From NCBI GenBank assembly GCA_947479055.1, contig CANJYE010000023.1, forward strand, positions 1 to 46,393: a stretch of DNA of 46,393 bases, given 5' to 3'. This DNA comes from Erythrobacteraceae bacterium. Lineage in GTDB: Bacteria; Pseudomonadota; Alphaproteobacteria; Sphingomonadales; Sphingomonadaceae. The translations under genes were made by a program, and so were the position numbers. Shown piece by piece: positions 1-8,276 of the stretch (its first letter is position 1; every line of letters starts with the position of its first letter). The notes under the pieces were generated by a model. The model did not search any database, was not told where the DNA came from, and was given only the letters and a program-made list of their open reading frames with translations.

Positions 1-2
1 AA

Positions 3-116
3 CGCTTCTGGCAACGCGGCTACTTCTCGACCACATCCGGCAACATCACCGATGACATCATCATGCGTTACCTGGACCGCCATACCCACAAGGACGGCTT
101 CAGCCCCTCCGCCTGA
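3..116 (+). CDS. tnpA: IS200/IS605-type transposase (TnpA), C-terminal end only
   Basis: The window opens inside this gene. The last 37 residues read RFWQRGYFSTTSGNITDD and continue to a stop at 114-116. The W-x-R-G-Y-F-x-x-T-S-G-N pattern followed by a short helix is the typical C-terminal end of the small single-strand (Y1/HUH) transposases of the IS200/IS605 family, which act as dimers on subterminal hairpins. The HUH and catalytic tyrosine parts lie outside the window, so activity cannot be judged. No tnpB gene follows within the window. Assignment is by recognition of the family pattern. Confidence 0.7.
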   Translation, partial: RFWQRGYFSTTSGNITDDIIMRYLDRHTHKDGFSPSA

Positions 117-120
117 TCCT

Positions 121-136
121 ACCGGCCTCGGCCGGT
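121..136 (+). terminator. Stem-loop just after the tnpA stop
   Basis: ACCGGCC and GGCCGGT form a perfect 7-bp inverted repeat separated by TC, five bases after the transposase stop. It could be a transcription terminator without a T-run, or the right-end hairpin recognised by an IS200/IS605 transposase. The sequence alone does not decide between these. Confidence 0.4.
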
Positions 137-577
137 CAGTCATTCAGCCGTTAGCAGGCGCCATTTCCATGTTCAATGGAGATTGTGCCTATGCGTAAAC
201 CCCACCCGATATCCAATAATTACATATGGTTGGTCTGCCATCACTGGGCGGTCGGAACGTGCCTTGCGTCGGTGACCTGCATTCGCAACTCCGGACGGAT
301 TGGGCCTGGCAAATTCCAGCTATGATCGGAGGGCCGGAATACTGAGTAAGTGATCAGGAGGTTGTTCATCCGCCCTGAGAGAACCAGACTGATGTTGCGA
401 CACTTCAGCGCTGGTGGAACGGTCGCGTCAACATCCGCAAGAATGCCCGAACCACGCCTTACAGTCGAGCCGAGATCGTGCGGCGCGTGATGGTTCCTCC
501 GCCATGATCCTGGGTATCATGCCGTAGAACCGGTCCAGGCACTGATCTCATCCCGCGGCAAGGCCCGGCTGGCCGGG
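137..577. other. Gene-poor left-edge stretch with IS debris
   Basis: No convincing intact gene is seen between the TnpA end and the GntR regulator. The stretch contains an IS481-like N-terminal remnant (427-507). From about 355 the sequence resembles an insertion-sequence end that runs into it. The remaining bases show only short open frames without recognisable products. It is best read as a scar of repeated insertions at the border of the catabolic block. Confidence 0.5.
427..507 (+). pseudogene. IS481-family transposase, N-terminal remnant
   Basis: In this frame the sequence reads VNIRKNARTTPYSRAEIVRR and then stops at 505-507 after a few unrelated residues. IS481-family transposases typically begin M-N-x-H/R-K-N-A-R-T-T-P-x-S-R with a helix-turn-helix, so about 24 N-terminal residues survive. 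The rest, including the DDE domain, is absent, and an ATG is replaced by GTC at the expected start. It is a decayed insertion-sequence fragment with no expected function. Confidence 0.65.
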
Positions 578-1294
578 TCAGTGCCAGGCGACGACCTCGT
601 CGACCAGCGCAGGGTAGCGCGCTTCGACGTAGCGGGCGTATTCGGCCATGTGATCACGCATCAGCCGTTCGGCCTCATCGGCATTGCCACTGGTGATGGC
701 CTCGGCGATGGCATCATGGGCGTCGACCACATCATCGCGCTTTTCCGGCGGGAACAGCATGCCGACCACGCGTTCGTGGAAGATGTCCTCGATTGCGTGG
801 CTGATGAGGTTGAGGATGCGGTTGCCCGACATCGAGGCGATCCGGCGGTGGAAATTGGCGCTTGTCTTCAGATAGGCGTCGTCGCTCTCGGTCGAGGTGC
901 GCGCGGCCAGCAGGCCCTCGCGCTGTTCGCGGTCGCAATTCTGGGCGGCGAGGCGTGCGATCACCGGTTCCATCACGAGGCGCGCGTCGATAACTTCGCG
1001 GAAGGTGATCCCGCTGGCCTGGAAAAACAGCGTCGCCATCCGGCCGAAATCGCGGGTGGTGGCCCCGGTCACCACCGGGCCGCCGCCGGGGCCCGACTTG
1101 ATCCGGATGATGCCATGCACTTCGAGGATGCGCAGCGCTTCGCGCAGCGAGCCGCGGCCGACGCCGTAATCGGCCAGCATCTGGGTTTCGCTGGGCAACT
1201 GGCTGCCGACAGTCAGGCCGCCGTCACAGATCTGCGAGAGGATGTCCTGCGCGATTGCTTCCGCGATCTTGGAGCCCCTTTTAACGCCCGCCAT
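578..1294 (-). CDS. GntR-family transcriptional regulator, FadR/FCD subgroup
   Basis: This 238-residue protein has an N-terminal winged helix-turn-helix (about residues 8-75, containing LPSETQMLADYGVGRGSLRE) and a C-terminal FCD effector domain. Candidate metal-binding residues of the FCD fold are visible as D103, H149, H193 and H215. FCD regulators usually bind small organic acids or acyl compounds and repress neighbouring catabolic operons. It is divergent from the LLM/AtuA operon across about 154 bases that contain two short inverted repeats, so local control of that operon is the natural inference. Length and domain order are normal for the family. Confidence 0.9.
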   Translation of the reverse strand: MAGVKRGSKIAEAIAQDILSQICDGGLTVGSQLPSETQMLADYGVGRGSLREALRILEVHGIIRIKSGPGGGPVVTGATTRDFGRMATLFFQASGITFREVIDARLVMEPVIARLAAQNCDREQREGLLAARTSTESDDAYLKTSANFHRRIASMSGNRILNLISHAIEDIFHERVVGMLFPPEKRDDVVDAHDAIAEAITSGNADEAERLMRDHMAEYARYVEARYPALVDEVVAWH

Positions 1295-1382
1295 GTGTGG
1301 CTCTACTCCGCCTTTTGTCCAACCCGGTCCGGTGTGTCATAACCCGGCCCGTCCCATCGAGATAGACTGGACGCATTTTAGG

Positions 1383-1411
1383 GCTTGCACAAGCGATATC
1401 TATGCGCATAG
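1383..1411. promoter_or_regulatory. Two inverted repeats in the GntR/LLM divergent promoter region
   Basis: GCTTG-CA-CAAGC (1383-1394) and the perfect 12-bp palindrome CTATGCGCATAG (1400-1411) sit about 40-65 bases upstream of the LLM start and between the divergent GntR and LLM genes. Dyads in such a place are candidate operators for the adjacent GntR protein. Binding is inferred from position only. Confidence 0.4.
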
Positions 1412-1448
1412 TTATACGAGATTCGGAAGGTGGCCGGGAGAGGGCAGC

Positions 1449-2483
1449 GTGAAGTTCGGAGTGCTGACCACCCCTGTCTGGGGCCGCGAGACGGACCCGC
1501 AGATCCAGTTCGCCCAGCATCGCGAGCTGGTGCGGGTGGCCGAACAGCTCGGCTTCGGAGCGATGGTGGCGGGCCAGCACTTCCTGGGCGGCGAGCTGCG
1601 CTATTACCAGCCGGTCCCCTATCTCACCCATCTCCACCACTTCGCGCCCACCATGGACGTCACCATCGGGCTGATCCTGCTGTCGCTGGTCAACCCGGTC
1701 GAGCTGGCGGAGCAGGTGGCCACGCTCGACGCCATCACCGGCGGCCATGCCGTGCTGTGCGTGGGGCTGGGCTATTCCGACCATGAATTCCGGGCCTTCG
1801 GCATCCCGCGCGAAACGCGGGTGAAGCGGTTCGAGGAAGGGCTGGAACTGATCAAGGCGCTGTGGTCGGGCGAGGAAGTGAGCTTCAACGGCGAGTTGTT
1901 CCAGGTCGATCGCGCCTTTCCCGCCGTGCAGCCGGTGCAGCGCCCGCGCCCGCCGATCTGGATCGGGGGGCAGGGCGAAAAGGCGATCCGCCGCGCCGCG
2001 CGAATGGCCGATGCCTGGTACACCCCGCCGTTCCCGACGCATGAGGGGCTGGCCCGGCTGCGGCAGGTATTCCTCGAGGAGCGGGCGAAATACGACCTGC
2101 CGCTGGACGGCGCATTCCCGGTGCGGCGCGAACTGGTGATGGCCGGATCGCGCGCAGAAGCCCGCGCGCTGGCCCGCGAGCGGAGCAAGGCACGCTATGA
2201 CGTCTATCTCAAATGGGGCCTTGGCAACCGGCTGGACAACGATGCCGGCGCGCTTGGCTCGCAGTCGGACGAGGATATCGATTCCCACTTCATTCTCGGC
2301 ACGCCGGAGGATTGCGCGGAGCAGCTGGCGGGCTTGCGCGACGATCTCGGCATGACCCATTTCATGTTCAAGCCGCAGTGGCTGGGCCTGCCCCATGCCG
2401 AAGCGATGAAGCAGCTGGAACTGTTCGGCACGCGGGTGATCCCGCTGCTGAACGGCACGGAACAGACAGGAGCGAAACCATGA
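1449..2483 (+). CDS. LLM-class (luciferase-like) flavin-dependent oxidoreductase
   Basis: The 344-residue protein begins VKFGVLTTPVWG. The start chosen is the GTG at 1449, preceded by GGGAGAGGGC, because the family similarity starts there; an earlier in-frame ATG would overlap the GntR gene. The TIM-barrel of bacterial luciferase-like monooxygenases is recognisable: an early FGAMVAGQHF strand, ITGGHAVLCVGLGY in the middle, and RPRPPIWIGGQGEKAIRRAA near residue 180. Such enzymes use reduced F420 or FMN. The substrate is unknown. It is the first gene of an eight-gene operon and overlaps the AtuA start by four bases, so it probably acts in the same pathway. Confidence 0.85.
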   Translation: MKFGVLTTPVWGRETDPQIQFAQHRELVRVAEQLGFGAMVAGQHFLGGELRYYQPVPYLTHLHHFAPTMDVTIGLILLSLVNPVELAEQVATLDAITGGHAVLCVGLGYSDHEFRAFGIPRETRVKRFEEGLELIKALWSGEEVSFNGELFQVDRAFPAVQPVQRPRPPIWIGGQGEKAIRRAARMADAWYTPPFPTHEGLARLRQVFLEERAKYDLPLDGAFPVRRELVMAGSRAEARALARERSKARYDVYLKWGLGNRLDNDAGALGSQSDEDIDSHFILGTPEDCAEQLAGLRDDLGMTHFMFKPQWLGLPHAEAMKQLELFGTRVIPLLNGTEQTGAKP

Positions 2484-3871
2484 AAAGCGTCAAACTGGGC
2501 ACTGGCCTCGCCTTCTGGGGGGATTCGCTGCGGCCTGCGATCGACATGGTCGAGCGGGCGGACATCCAGTATATGTGCTGCGATCACCTCGCCGAACTGA
2601 CAATGGCGATCCTCAGCAAGCAGAAGTCGAAGAACCCAGATCTCGGCTATACCACCGACATCATCCCCTTCCTGCGCGGCGTGCTGGTGAAATGCCGGGA
2701 ACGCGGCATCCGCATCGTCACCGATTCCGGGGGGGCGAACCCCGAAAGCTGCGGCCGCGAAGTGGTGAAGCTGTGCCAGGAGCTGGGCCTCTACGGCACG
2801 AAAGTGGCGGTGGTGACCGGCGACGACATCATGGACCGGATCGACGAACTGATGGCCGAGGGCGTCGATTTCATCAACACCGACACCGGCGAGCCGCTGT
2901 CCACCGTGCGGGACCGGGTGACGCAGGCCAATGTCTATATCGGCAGCGAAGGGATCGTCAGGGCGCTGGAGCAGGGCGCGGATATCGTCATCTGCGGGCG
3001 GGTGACTGACGCCGCGCTCTATCTCGGGCCGATGATCCATGAGCTCGGCTGGGCGATGGACGATTGGGAAATGCTGGGTGCGGGCACAGGCATCGCCCAT
3101 TGCATCGAATGCGGCGGGCAGGCCACCGGCGGGCTTTATTCCGGCGGCTGGCAGGACCAGCCCAATCTGGTCGGGCTGGGCTATCCGGTCACCACCGTGT
3201 TCGAAAACGGCGAGGCGGTGCTGTCCAAAACCCCACAGACCGGTGGTTCGGTCACGGTCGGCACGGTCAGCGAGCAACTGGTCTATGAAGTGATGGACCC
3301 GGCCAATTATCTCAGTGCCGATTCCAACGCCGATGTCAGCCAGATCAGGCTGGAGCAGATCGCGCCCGATCAGGTGAAGATCAGCAACATCACCGGCAAG
3401 CCCGCGCCAGCAACGCTGAAGGTGAACATGGGCTATCGCGCCGGCTTCGTCGGCGAGGCGCAGTTCACCTATACCTGGCCCGATGCGGTGAAGAAGGCCA
3501 AGGCGGGGTTGGCCTTCCTTGCGGACCGGCTGGCGCAAGTCGATTTCAAGGCCAGCGAGACGCGGATCGAATACATTGGCCACAATTCCATGTGGGGGCC
3601 CGAAGTGATCGCGCCGCCGGAAGACCCGGACCTGGCCGAAATCGTCGTCCGCTTTGCCGCGCGTTGCCCGACCAAGGCGGACGCGCGCAAGGTCTTCACC
3701 GAAAGCGTCCCGCTCTACAACAACGGCCCGGCGGGAGCCGCCGGGATCGGCACCCGCCCGCCGATCAAGGAGCTTTACGGCATCTGGCCCTGCCTGATCC
3801 CGCGCGAATATATTTCCGTCACAACCACCATCACCGAAGTGCAGCCCGAAGCCGAAGGAGCCGAGCCATGA
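2480..3871 (+). CDS. atuA: AtuA family (DUF1446) acyclic terpene utilization-type protein
   Basis: This 463-residue protein matches the AtuA/DUF1446 family: an early GTGLAFWGDS, the stretch IRIVTDSGGANPE near residue 75-90, CGRVTDAALYLGPMIHELGW, and a HCIECGGQATGG segment near residue 215. AtuA is needed for citronellol/geraniol degradation in Pseudomonas, but its reaction is not established. The ATG at 2480 overlaps the LLM stop (ATGA). A longer upstream frame is not used. The C-terminal ferredoxin-like part found attached in some homologues is a separate downstream gene here. No geranyl-CoA carboxylase genes (AtuC/F) are present in the window, so the substrate may differ from citronellol. 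Confidence 0.85.
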   Translation: MKSVKLGTGLAFWGDSLRPAIDMVERADIQYMCCDHLAELTMAILSKQKSKNPDLGYTTDIIPFLRGVLVKCRERGIRIVTDSGGANPESCGREVVKLCQELGLYGTKVAVVTGDDIMDRIDELMAEGVDFINTDTGEPLSTVRDRVTQANVYIGSEGIVRALEQGADIVICGRVTDAALYLGPMIHELGWAMDDWEMLGAGTGIAHCIECGGQATGGLYSGGWQDQPNLVGLGYPVTTVFENGEAVLSKTPQTGGSVTVGTVSEQLVYEVMDPANYLSADSNADVSQIRLEQIAPDQVKISNITGKPAPATLKVNMGYRAGFVGEAQFTYTWPDAVKKAKAGLAFLADRLAQVDFKASETRIEYIGHNSMWGPEVIAPPEDPDLAEIVVRFAARCPTKADARKVFTESVPLYNNGPAGAAGIGTRPPIKELYGIWPCLIPREYISVTTTITEVQPEAEGAEP

Positions 3872-4182
3872 AGCGCCGTGTCTGGGATCTCGCCCATGGC
3901 CGATCGGGCGACAAGGGCGATGTTTGCAACATGGGCCTGATCGCCCGCAGCGGCGAGGCGTGGGAAGTGCTGAAGCGCGAAGTGACCGAAGAACGGGTGA
4001 AGGCGCATTTCGGCGATCTCATCAAAGGATCGGTCACCCGCTATGAACTGCCGAATATCCATGCGCTCAATTTCGTCTGCCGGGGTGCGCTGGATGGCGG
4101 CGGCACGCTGTCGCTGCGTTCCGACCATCTCGGCAAGGTGATGTACACTTGGCTGCTGCGGATGGAAATCGACGATGAGTAA
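3868..4182 (+). CDS. AtuA C-terminal-like small protein
   Basis: The 104-residue product starts MKRRVWDLAHGRSGDKGDVC and has the R-S-G-D-K-G-D signature of the small domain that is found either fused to the C terminus of AtuA proteins or as a separate partner. Its ATG lies within the AtuA stop (ATGA overlap), which implies coupled translation and probably a complex with AtuA. Its 3' end overlaps the acyl-CoA dehydrogenase start by eight bases. No catalytic role is known; a structural or substrate-presenting role is an inference. Confidence 0.75.
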   Translation: MKRRVWDLAHGRSGDKGDVCNMGLIARSGEAWEVLKREVTEERVKAHFGDLIKGSVTRYELPNIHALNFVCRGALDGGGTLSLRSDHLGKVMYTWLLRMEIDDE

Positions 4183-5365
4183 GGCCACCCGCGAGGATAT
4201 CGAAGCGCTGCGCCACACCATGCGCGAATTCGGGCGGAACGAAATCCGCCCGCGTGTGAAGGACATGGAACTGTCCGGCGAATTCCCGCGCGACATCTAT
4301 CGCCAACTGGGCGAGCTCGGCGCCTATGGCACCATGCTGCCCGAGGAGATGGGCGGCTCCGACATGGGGTTCGAAGCGCTGGCGGTGGTGGCGGAAGAAC
4401 TGGCCTATGCCTATCCGCCGCTGTCGGCGGGGATGAATTTGCAGGCCGCCACGGTCCCGCTTACCGTCTGGAACTGGGGCACGCAGGACCAGATCGATCG
4501 CTATGTCCGCCAGCTGATTTCGGCCGAAATTCTCGGCTGCAACGCGATGAGCGAGCCGGATGGCGGTACCGATTTCCTCGGCGCGATGCGCACCGTGGCG
4601 GTGCGTGACGGCGATGATTACGTCATCAGCGGCACCAAGATGTGGATCACCAACGCCAATGTGGCGGACGTGGCGCTGGTCTATGCGAAGACCGACCCCA
4701 AGGCGAAGCACAAGGGGGTCAGCGCCTTCCTGGTTCCCACCGACACGCCAGGGTTCGAGGCGCGGCGGGTGAAATGCCGCGTGCTGGGCGGGCTGATGCC
4801 CACCAATGGCCTGACTTTCACCGACATGCGCGTGCCAGCCAGCTCTATGCTGGGCGCGGAAGGCGAAGGCTTCAAGATCGCCATGACGGCGATGGATTAC
4901 GGACGCCTGACCGTGGCCGCCCGTTCGCTCGGCCTGGCCCGGGCCTGTCTCGATGCGGCGGTCGAATATGCCGATCTGCGCACCGCCTTTGGCGAGAAGA
5001 TCGGCTCGTTCCAGATGATAAAGCACCAGATCGCCGACATGGCGGTGGAAGTCGCGGCGGCGACCGAGCTGGTCTACAAGGCGGCGCGGCTGTACGATGA
5101 AGGCACCATCGGCACCCGCGAAAGCTCGATCGCCAAATATTACGTCGGCGAAGTTTGCAACCGCGCGGCGCAGGCCACGGCGGAGATTTTCGGCGGCTAT
5201 GCCTTTTCCGACGAGCTGCCGATTTCGATCTATCTCAATTTTGCCAAGCTGTGGCAGACCGGCGAAGGCTCGGCCAATCTCCAGCGCATCCTGATCGCGG
5301 ACGATGCGCTCGGCTGGAAGCGGATGGACCGCCACCAGCAGGCGGCAAGGCCGCGCCATGCGTGA
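4175..5365 (+). CDS. Acyl-CoA dehydrogenase
   Basis: The 396-residue protein has the full acyl-CoA dehydrogenase layout: N-terminal helical domain, the central beta-domain with CNAMSEPDGGTD and KMWITNAN (FAD and acyl-CoA contacts), and a C-terminal helical domain with AEIFGGYAFSDELP. The catalytic base appears to be E364 in the TGEGSANLQR segment, the place of the usual Y-E-G-T-x-x-I-Q motif. It would introduce the alpha,beta double bond into a CoA thioester made by the next gene product. It overlaps both neighbours by eight bases, so it is firmly inside the operon. Chain-length preference cannot be read from the sequence. Confidence 0.92.
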   Translation: MSKATREDIEALRHTMREFGRNEIRPRVKDMELSGEFPRDIYRQLGELGAYGTMLPEEMGGSDMGFEALAVVAEELAYAYPPLSAGMNLQAATVPLTVWNWGTQDQIDRYVRQLISAEILGCNAMSEPDGGTDFLGAMRTVAVRDGDDYVISGTKMWITNANVADVALVYAKTDPKAKHKGVSAFLVPTDTPGFEARRVKCRVLGGLMPTNGLTFTDMRVPASSMLGAEGEGFKIAMTAMDYGRLTVAARSLGLARACLDAAVEYADLRTAFGEKIGSFQMIKHQIADMAVEVAAATELVYKAARLYDEGTIGTRESSIAKYYVGEVCNRAAQATAEIFGGYAFSDELPISIYLNFAKLWQTGEGSANLQRILIADDALGWKRMDRHQQAARPRHA

Positions 5366-7463
5366 GATCACCGGCGCGGAACAGGATGTGCTGCGGCTGT
5401 TCAATCCGGCCTCGATCGCGGTGGTGGGGGCATCCTCGCGCCCGGGCGCGCTGAGCTGGTGGCCGCTGCACCTGGCCGCGACCAAGGGCTTTGCCGGCGC
5501 GGTCTATCCGATCAACCCGACCCGCGAGGAAATCGACGGGGTGCGCTGCTACCCTTCGCTGGCAGCGGTGGGCCAACCGATCGACCTTGCCGTGGTGGCC
5601 CTGAGCGCGGACAAGGTGGAGGATGCTATCCGCCAATGTGCAGATGCGGGTGTGCGCAATGTCGTGCTGCCGACGCAAGGCTTCGGTGAAGTGAGCGAGG
5701 ATGGCGCGCGGCGGCAGGAGGCGATTGCCCAATTCGCCCGCGCGCGCGGGATGCGGATCGTCGGTCCCAATACCGATGGCATTGCCAATCTGGCCAATGG
5801 CGCGATCGGTTCGATCCAGCCGCTGTTCGAGGAGGGAATTTCGAGCGGCCCGGTCGGCCTGGTCACCCAGAGCGGGGCGACCGCCAGCTCGCTGCTGTTG
5901 CGGCTGAAGCAGGCCGGGATCGGCTGCCGCTACTATGCCAGCGCGGGCAACGAGATCGACCTGGGCCTGACCGATTACATGTCGGTAATGGTGCAGGACC
6001 CGGAAGTGCGGATTATCCTGTCCTTTGTCGAAAGCCTGCGGCGGCCCGCAGAATTCTGCCGGGTGGCCGAAATGGCCGCCGAGCTGGGCAAGCCCATCGT
6101 CCTGATCAAGGTTGGCCGCAGCGACGAGGGCGCGCGGCGGGCGGCGGCGCATACCGGATCGCTGGCCGGGTCTGATGCGCTCTATGATGCGCTGTTCGCC
6201 TCGCGCGGGGTGATCCGGGTAAGCGAATTGTCCGAACTGGTGGCAGTCGCCAAGCTGTTCCTGACGCAGGGCGCGCCAAAGGCCCCGGGGGTCGGGATCA
6301 TTTCCGTCTCCGGCGGACAGGCCGGCGCGCTGGCCGACAAGGCGAGCGAGATGGGCTTGCCGGTGCCCGCAGTCAGTGCGGCAACGGAAGCCGTGCTCAA
6401 TGCAGTGCTGACGTTTGGCAAGGGCTTCAACCCCTGCGACCTCACCGGTGAAATCGCCACCAATCCTTCGCTCGCCGTGCAGGTATATGAGGGGTTCTCG
6501 GGCGAACCGGATATCGGCACCATCGTCTATGCCCGCAAGCATTTGACCGCCAGTGCAGGAGTGGCGGCGGGTCAGATGCTGGGAGAAGCAGCGAAGCGGC
6601 CGGGGGCAACGCCGCTGGCGATCTATGCGATGGACGGCACCGTCTGGGGGGAGGAAGCAGAGAATTATCGCGCCGACCAGGTGCCGGTGTTCGACAATCT
6701 CCATGACCTTAACACCGCGATCGACAGGCTGGCGTGGTGGGCCGCTTTCAAGCCATCTTGGCAGTCTGAAACGCCCCCGCCACCCGCTGCGCGCAGCCGC
6801 TCAGGCACTGTGCCGGATGATGCCGCCAAGGCGATTCTCACGGAGGCAGGCATACCCATGCCCAGCGAAAGCTTCGCGCCGGATGCCGCCGCTGCCATGG
6901 CCGCCGCGAGCGCCATCGGCCTTCCGGTGGTGATGAAGATCGTCAGCGAGCGTATTCCCCACAAAACCGAAGCGGGCGGCGTCGCGCTGAGCCTTGGCAG
7001 CGCAGAGGCGGTGGCTGGGGCGTTCGACCGGCTGATGGCCAATGCCCGCGCCTTTCTTGGCGATGGCGAGGCTGATGGCGTGCTGGTGCAGGAACAGGTG
7101 GTGGACGCGGTCGAGATGATCGTCGGCATCAAGGTCGACCCCGATCTCGGGCCGTTCGTGGTAGTGGGCCTGGGCGGCATTTTCACCGAACTGTTGAAAG
7201 ACGTGGCGATCCGGCCCGCGCCAGTCAGCCAGGCCGAAGCGCTGGCAATGGTCGAAAGCCTGCGCGGCGTGGCGATGCTCCAGGGCTTTCGCGGATCGCC
7301 CCCGGCTGACATCGCCGCTTTGGCCGGGCTCGTCGTGAAGGTATCCCATCTGGCAATCCGCGAGGCGGGCTGGCTGGCCGAAGCGGATATGAACCCGGTG
7401 CTGGTGCTGGAAGATGGCAAGGGCGTGCGTGTGGTCGATGCCCTGCTGGTGGGACGGGACTGA
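5358..7463 (+). CDS. ADP-forming acyl-CoA synthetase (acetate--CoA ligase family)
   Basis: This 701-residue protein fuses the alpha and beta parts of NDP-forming acyl-CoA synthetases. An N-terminal CoA-binding Rossmann domain has SIAVVGASSRPG. Two succinyl-CoA-ligase-like domains follow, with the phosphohistidine candidate H265 in AAAHTGSLAGSD. A C-terminal ATP-grasp domain has GLPVVMKIVSERIPHKTEAG and LVQEQVVDAVEMIVGIK. It would activate the acid made by the downstream aldehyde dehydrogenase to its CoA ester. The ATG at 5358 is chosen because homology begins there and it overlaps the upstream gene by eight bases. Length is normal for the fused type. Confidence 0.9.
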   Translation: MREITGAEQDVLRLFNPASIAVVGASSRPGALSWWPLHLAATKGFAGAVYPINPTREEIDGVRCYPSLAAVGQPIDLAVVALSADKVEDAIRQCADAGVRNVVLPTQGFGEVSEDGARRQEAIAQFARARGMRIVGPNTDGIANLANGAIGSIQPLFEEGISSGPVGLVTQSGATASSLLLRLKQAGIGCRYYASAGNEIDLGLTDYMSVMVQDPEVRIILSFVESLRRPAEFCRVAEMAAELGKPIVLIKVGRSDEGARRAAAHTGSLAGSDALYDALFASRGVIRVSELSELVAVAKLFLTQGAPKAPGVGIISVSGGQAGALADKASEMGLPVPAVSAATEAVLNAVLTFGKGFNPCDLTGEIATNPSLAVQVYEGFSGEPDIGTIVYARKHLTASAGVAAGQMLGEAAKRPGATPLAIYAMDGTVWGEEAENYRADQVPVFDNLHDLNTAIDRLAWWAAFKPSWQSETPPPPAARSRSGTVPDDAAKAILTEAGIPMPSESFAPDAAAAMAAASAIGLPVVMKIVSERIPHKTEAGGVALSLGSAEAVAGAFDRLMANARAFLGDGEADGVLVQEQVVDAVEMIVGIKVDPDLGPFVVVGLGGIFTELLKDVAIRPAPVSQAEALAMVESLRGVAMLQGFRGSPPADIAALAGLVVKVSHLAIREAGWLAEADMNPVLVLEDGKGVRVVDALLVGRD

Positions 7464-7465
7464 AT

Positions 7466-8266
7466 ATGGCGGAATGGGCAAGCATATTGGTCGATCGCGA
7501 CGGCAGTCTTGGGCGGATCACGCTCAACCGGCCAGAAGCTCGCAATCCACTTGACAATGACAGTGCGCGCGAAGTGCACGAGGCGTTGCTGGAGCTGTTT
7601 GCAGATGACAGCGTCCGCTCGATCGTGATCACCGGCGCTGGCGAGGCCTTCTGCGCAGGCGGCGATCTGAAACAGATGGCGAAATTCTCCGAAATGACCC
7701 CGGCGGAGGCGTGGAGCTGGCCGAGCCATATCGTGGCCGCGCACAAGCTGATGCTGACCGCCGACAAGCCGGTGATCGCGGCTGTCAACGGCCCGGCGTC
7801 CGCAGGCGGCATGGGTCTGGCAGGGATGTGCGACATCGTCATTGCGGTCGATGGCGTCAAATTCGCCATGCCCGAAGTCAAGGTCGGGCTGTTCCCGATC
7901 ATTATCGTTGCCCATCTCGCCCGCTCGATCCCGCGCAAGCACCTGCTGGAAATGATGCTGACCGGTGAACCGATCGACGCTGCGGAGGCCTGGCGGCTGG
8001 GCTTCGTCAACAAGATTGCCGCGACGCAGGAGGAGATGTGGAAACTGGTGGGCGATTTTGCCCGCAAGTTCGAGAAGGTTGCCCCCACCGCCATTGCGCT
8101 GGGCCGCCGCGCCTTCACGCTGCTGTCAGACATGCCGGCAAGCCAGGCGCTGGACGCCGCGCAGTTCCTCAACCTGCCGTTCTTCTTTGGCGAGGACATG
8201 AAGGAAGGGGCCACCGCCTTCCTCGAAAAGCGCAAGCCGCAATGGGTGCCGTTCCGCAGGGGATAG
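7466..8266 (+). CDS. Enoyl-CoA hydratase/isomerase family protein
   Basis: The 266-residue crotonase-fold protein shows the oxyanion-hole segments AFCAGGDL (residues 61-68) and AGGMGLAGMCDI (113-124). Glutamate E137 in MPEVKVGLFP corresponds to the second catalytic glutamate of enoyl-CoA hydratase. The first one, in the usual G-G-C-E-L motif, is glycine (G117) here. That pattern fits isomerase, hydrolase or other crotonase activities as well as hydration, so the exact reaction is open. It follows the synthetase by two bases and would act on the enoyl-CoA made by the dehydrogenase. Confidence 0.88.
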   Translation: MAEWASILVDRDGSLGRITLNRPEARNPLDNDSAREVHEALLELFADDSVRSIVITGAGEAFCAGGDLKQMAKFSEMTPAEAWSWPSHIVAAHKLMLTADKPVIAAVNGPASAGGMGLAGMCDIVIAVDGVKFAMPEVKVGLFPIIIVAHLARSIPRKHLLEMMLTGEPIDAAEAWRLGFVNKIAATQEEMWKLVGDFARKFEKVAPTAIALGRRAFTLLSDMPASQALDAAQFLNLPFFFGEDMKEGATAFLEKRKPQWVPFRRG

Positions 8267-8276
8267 GGGAGCAAGA

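Noticed and set aside
1242-1448. Longer start for the LLM gene
   Set aside because: The extra residues show no family similarity and overlap the divergent GntR gene; the GTG at 1449 has a good ribosome site.
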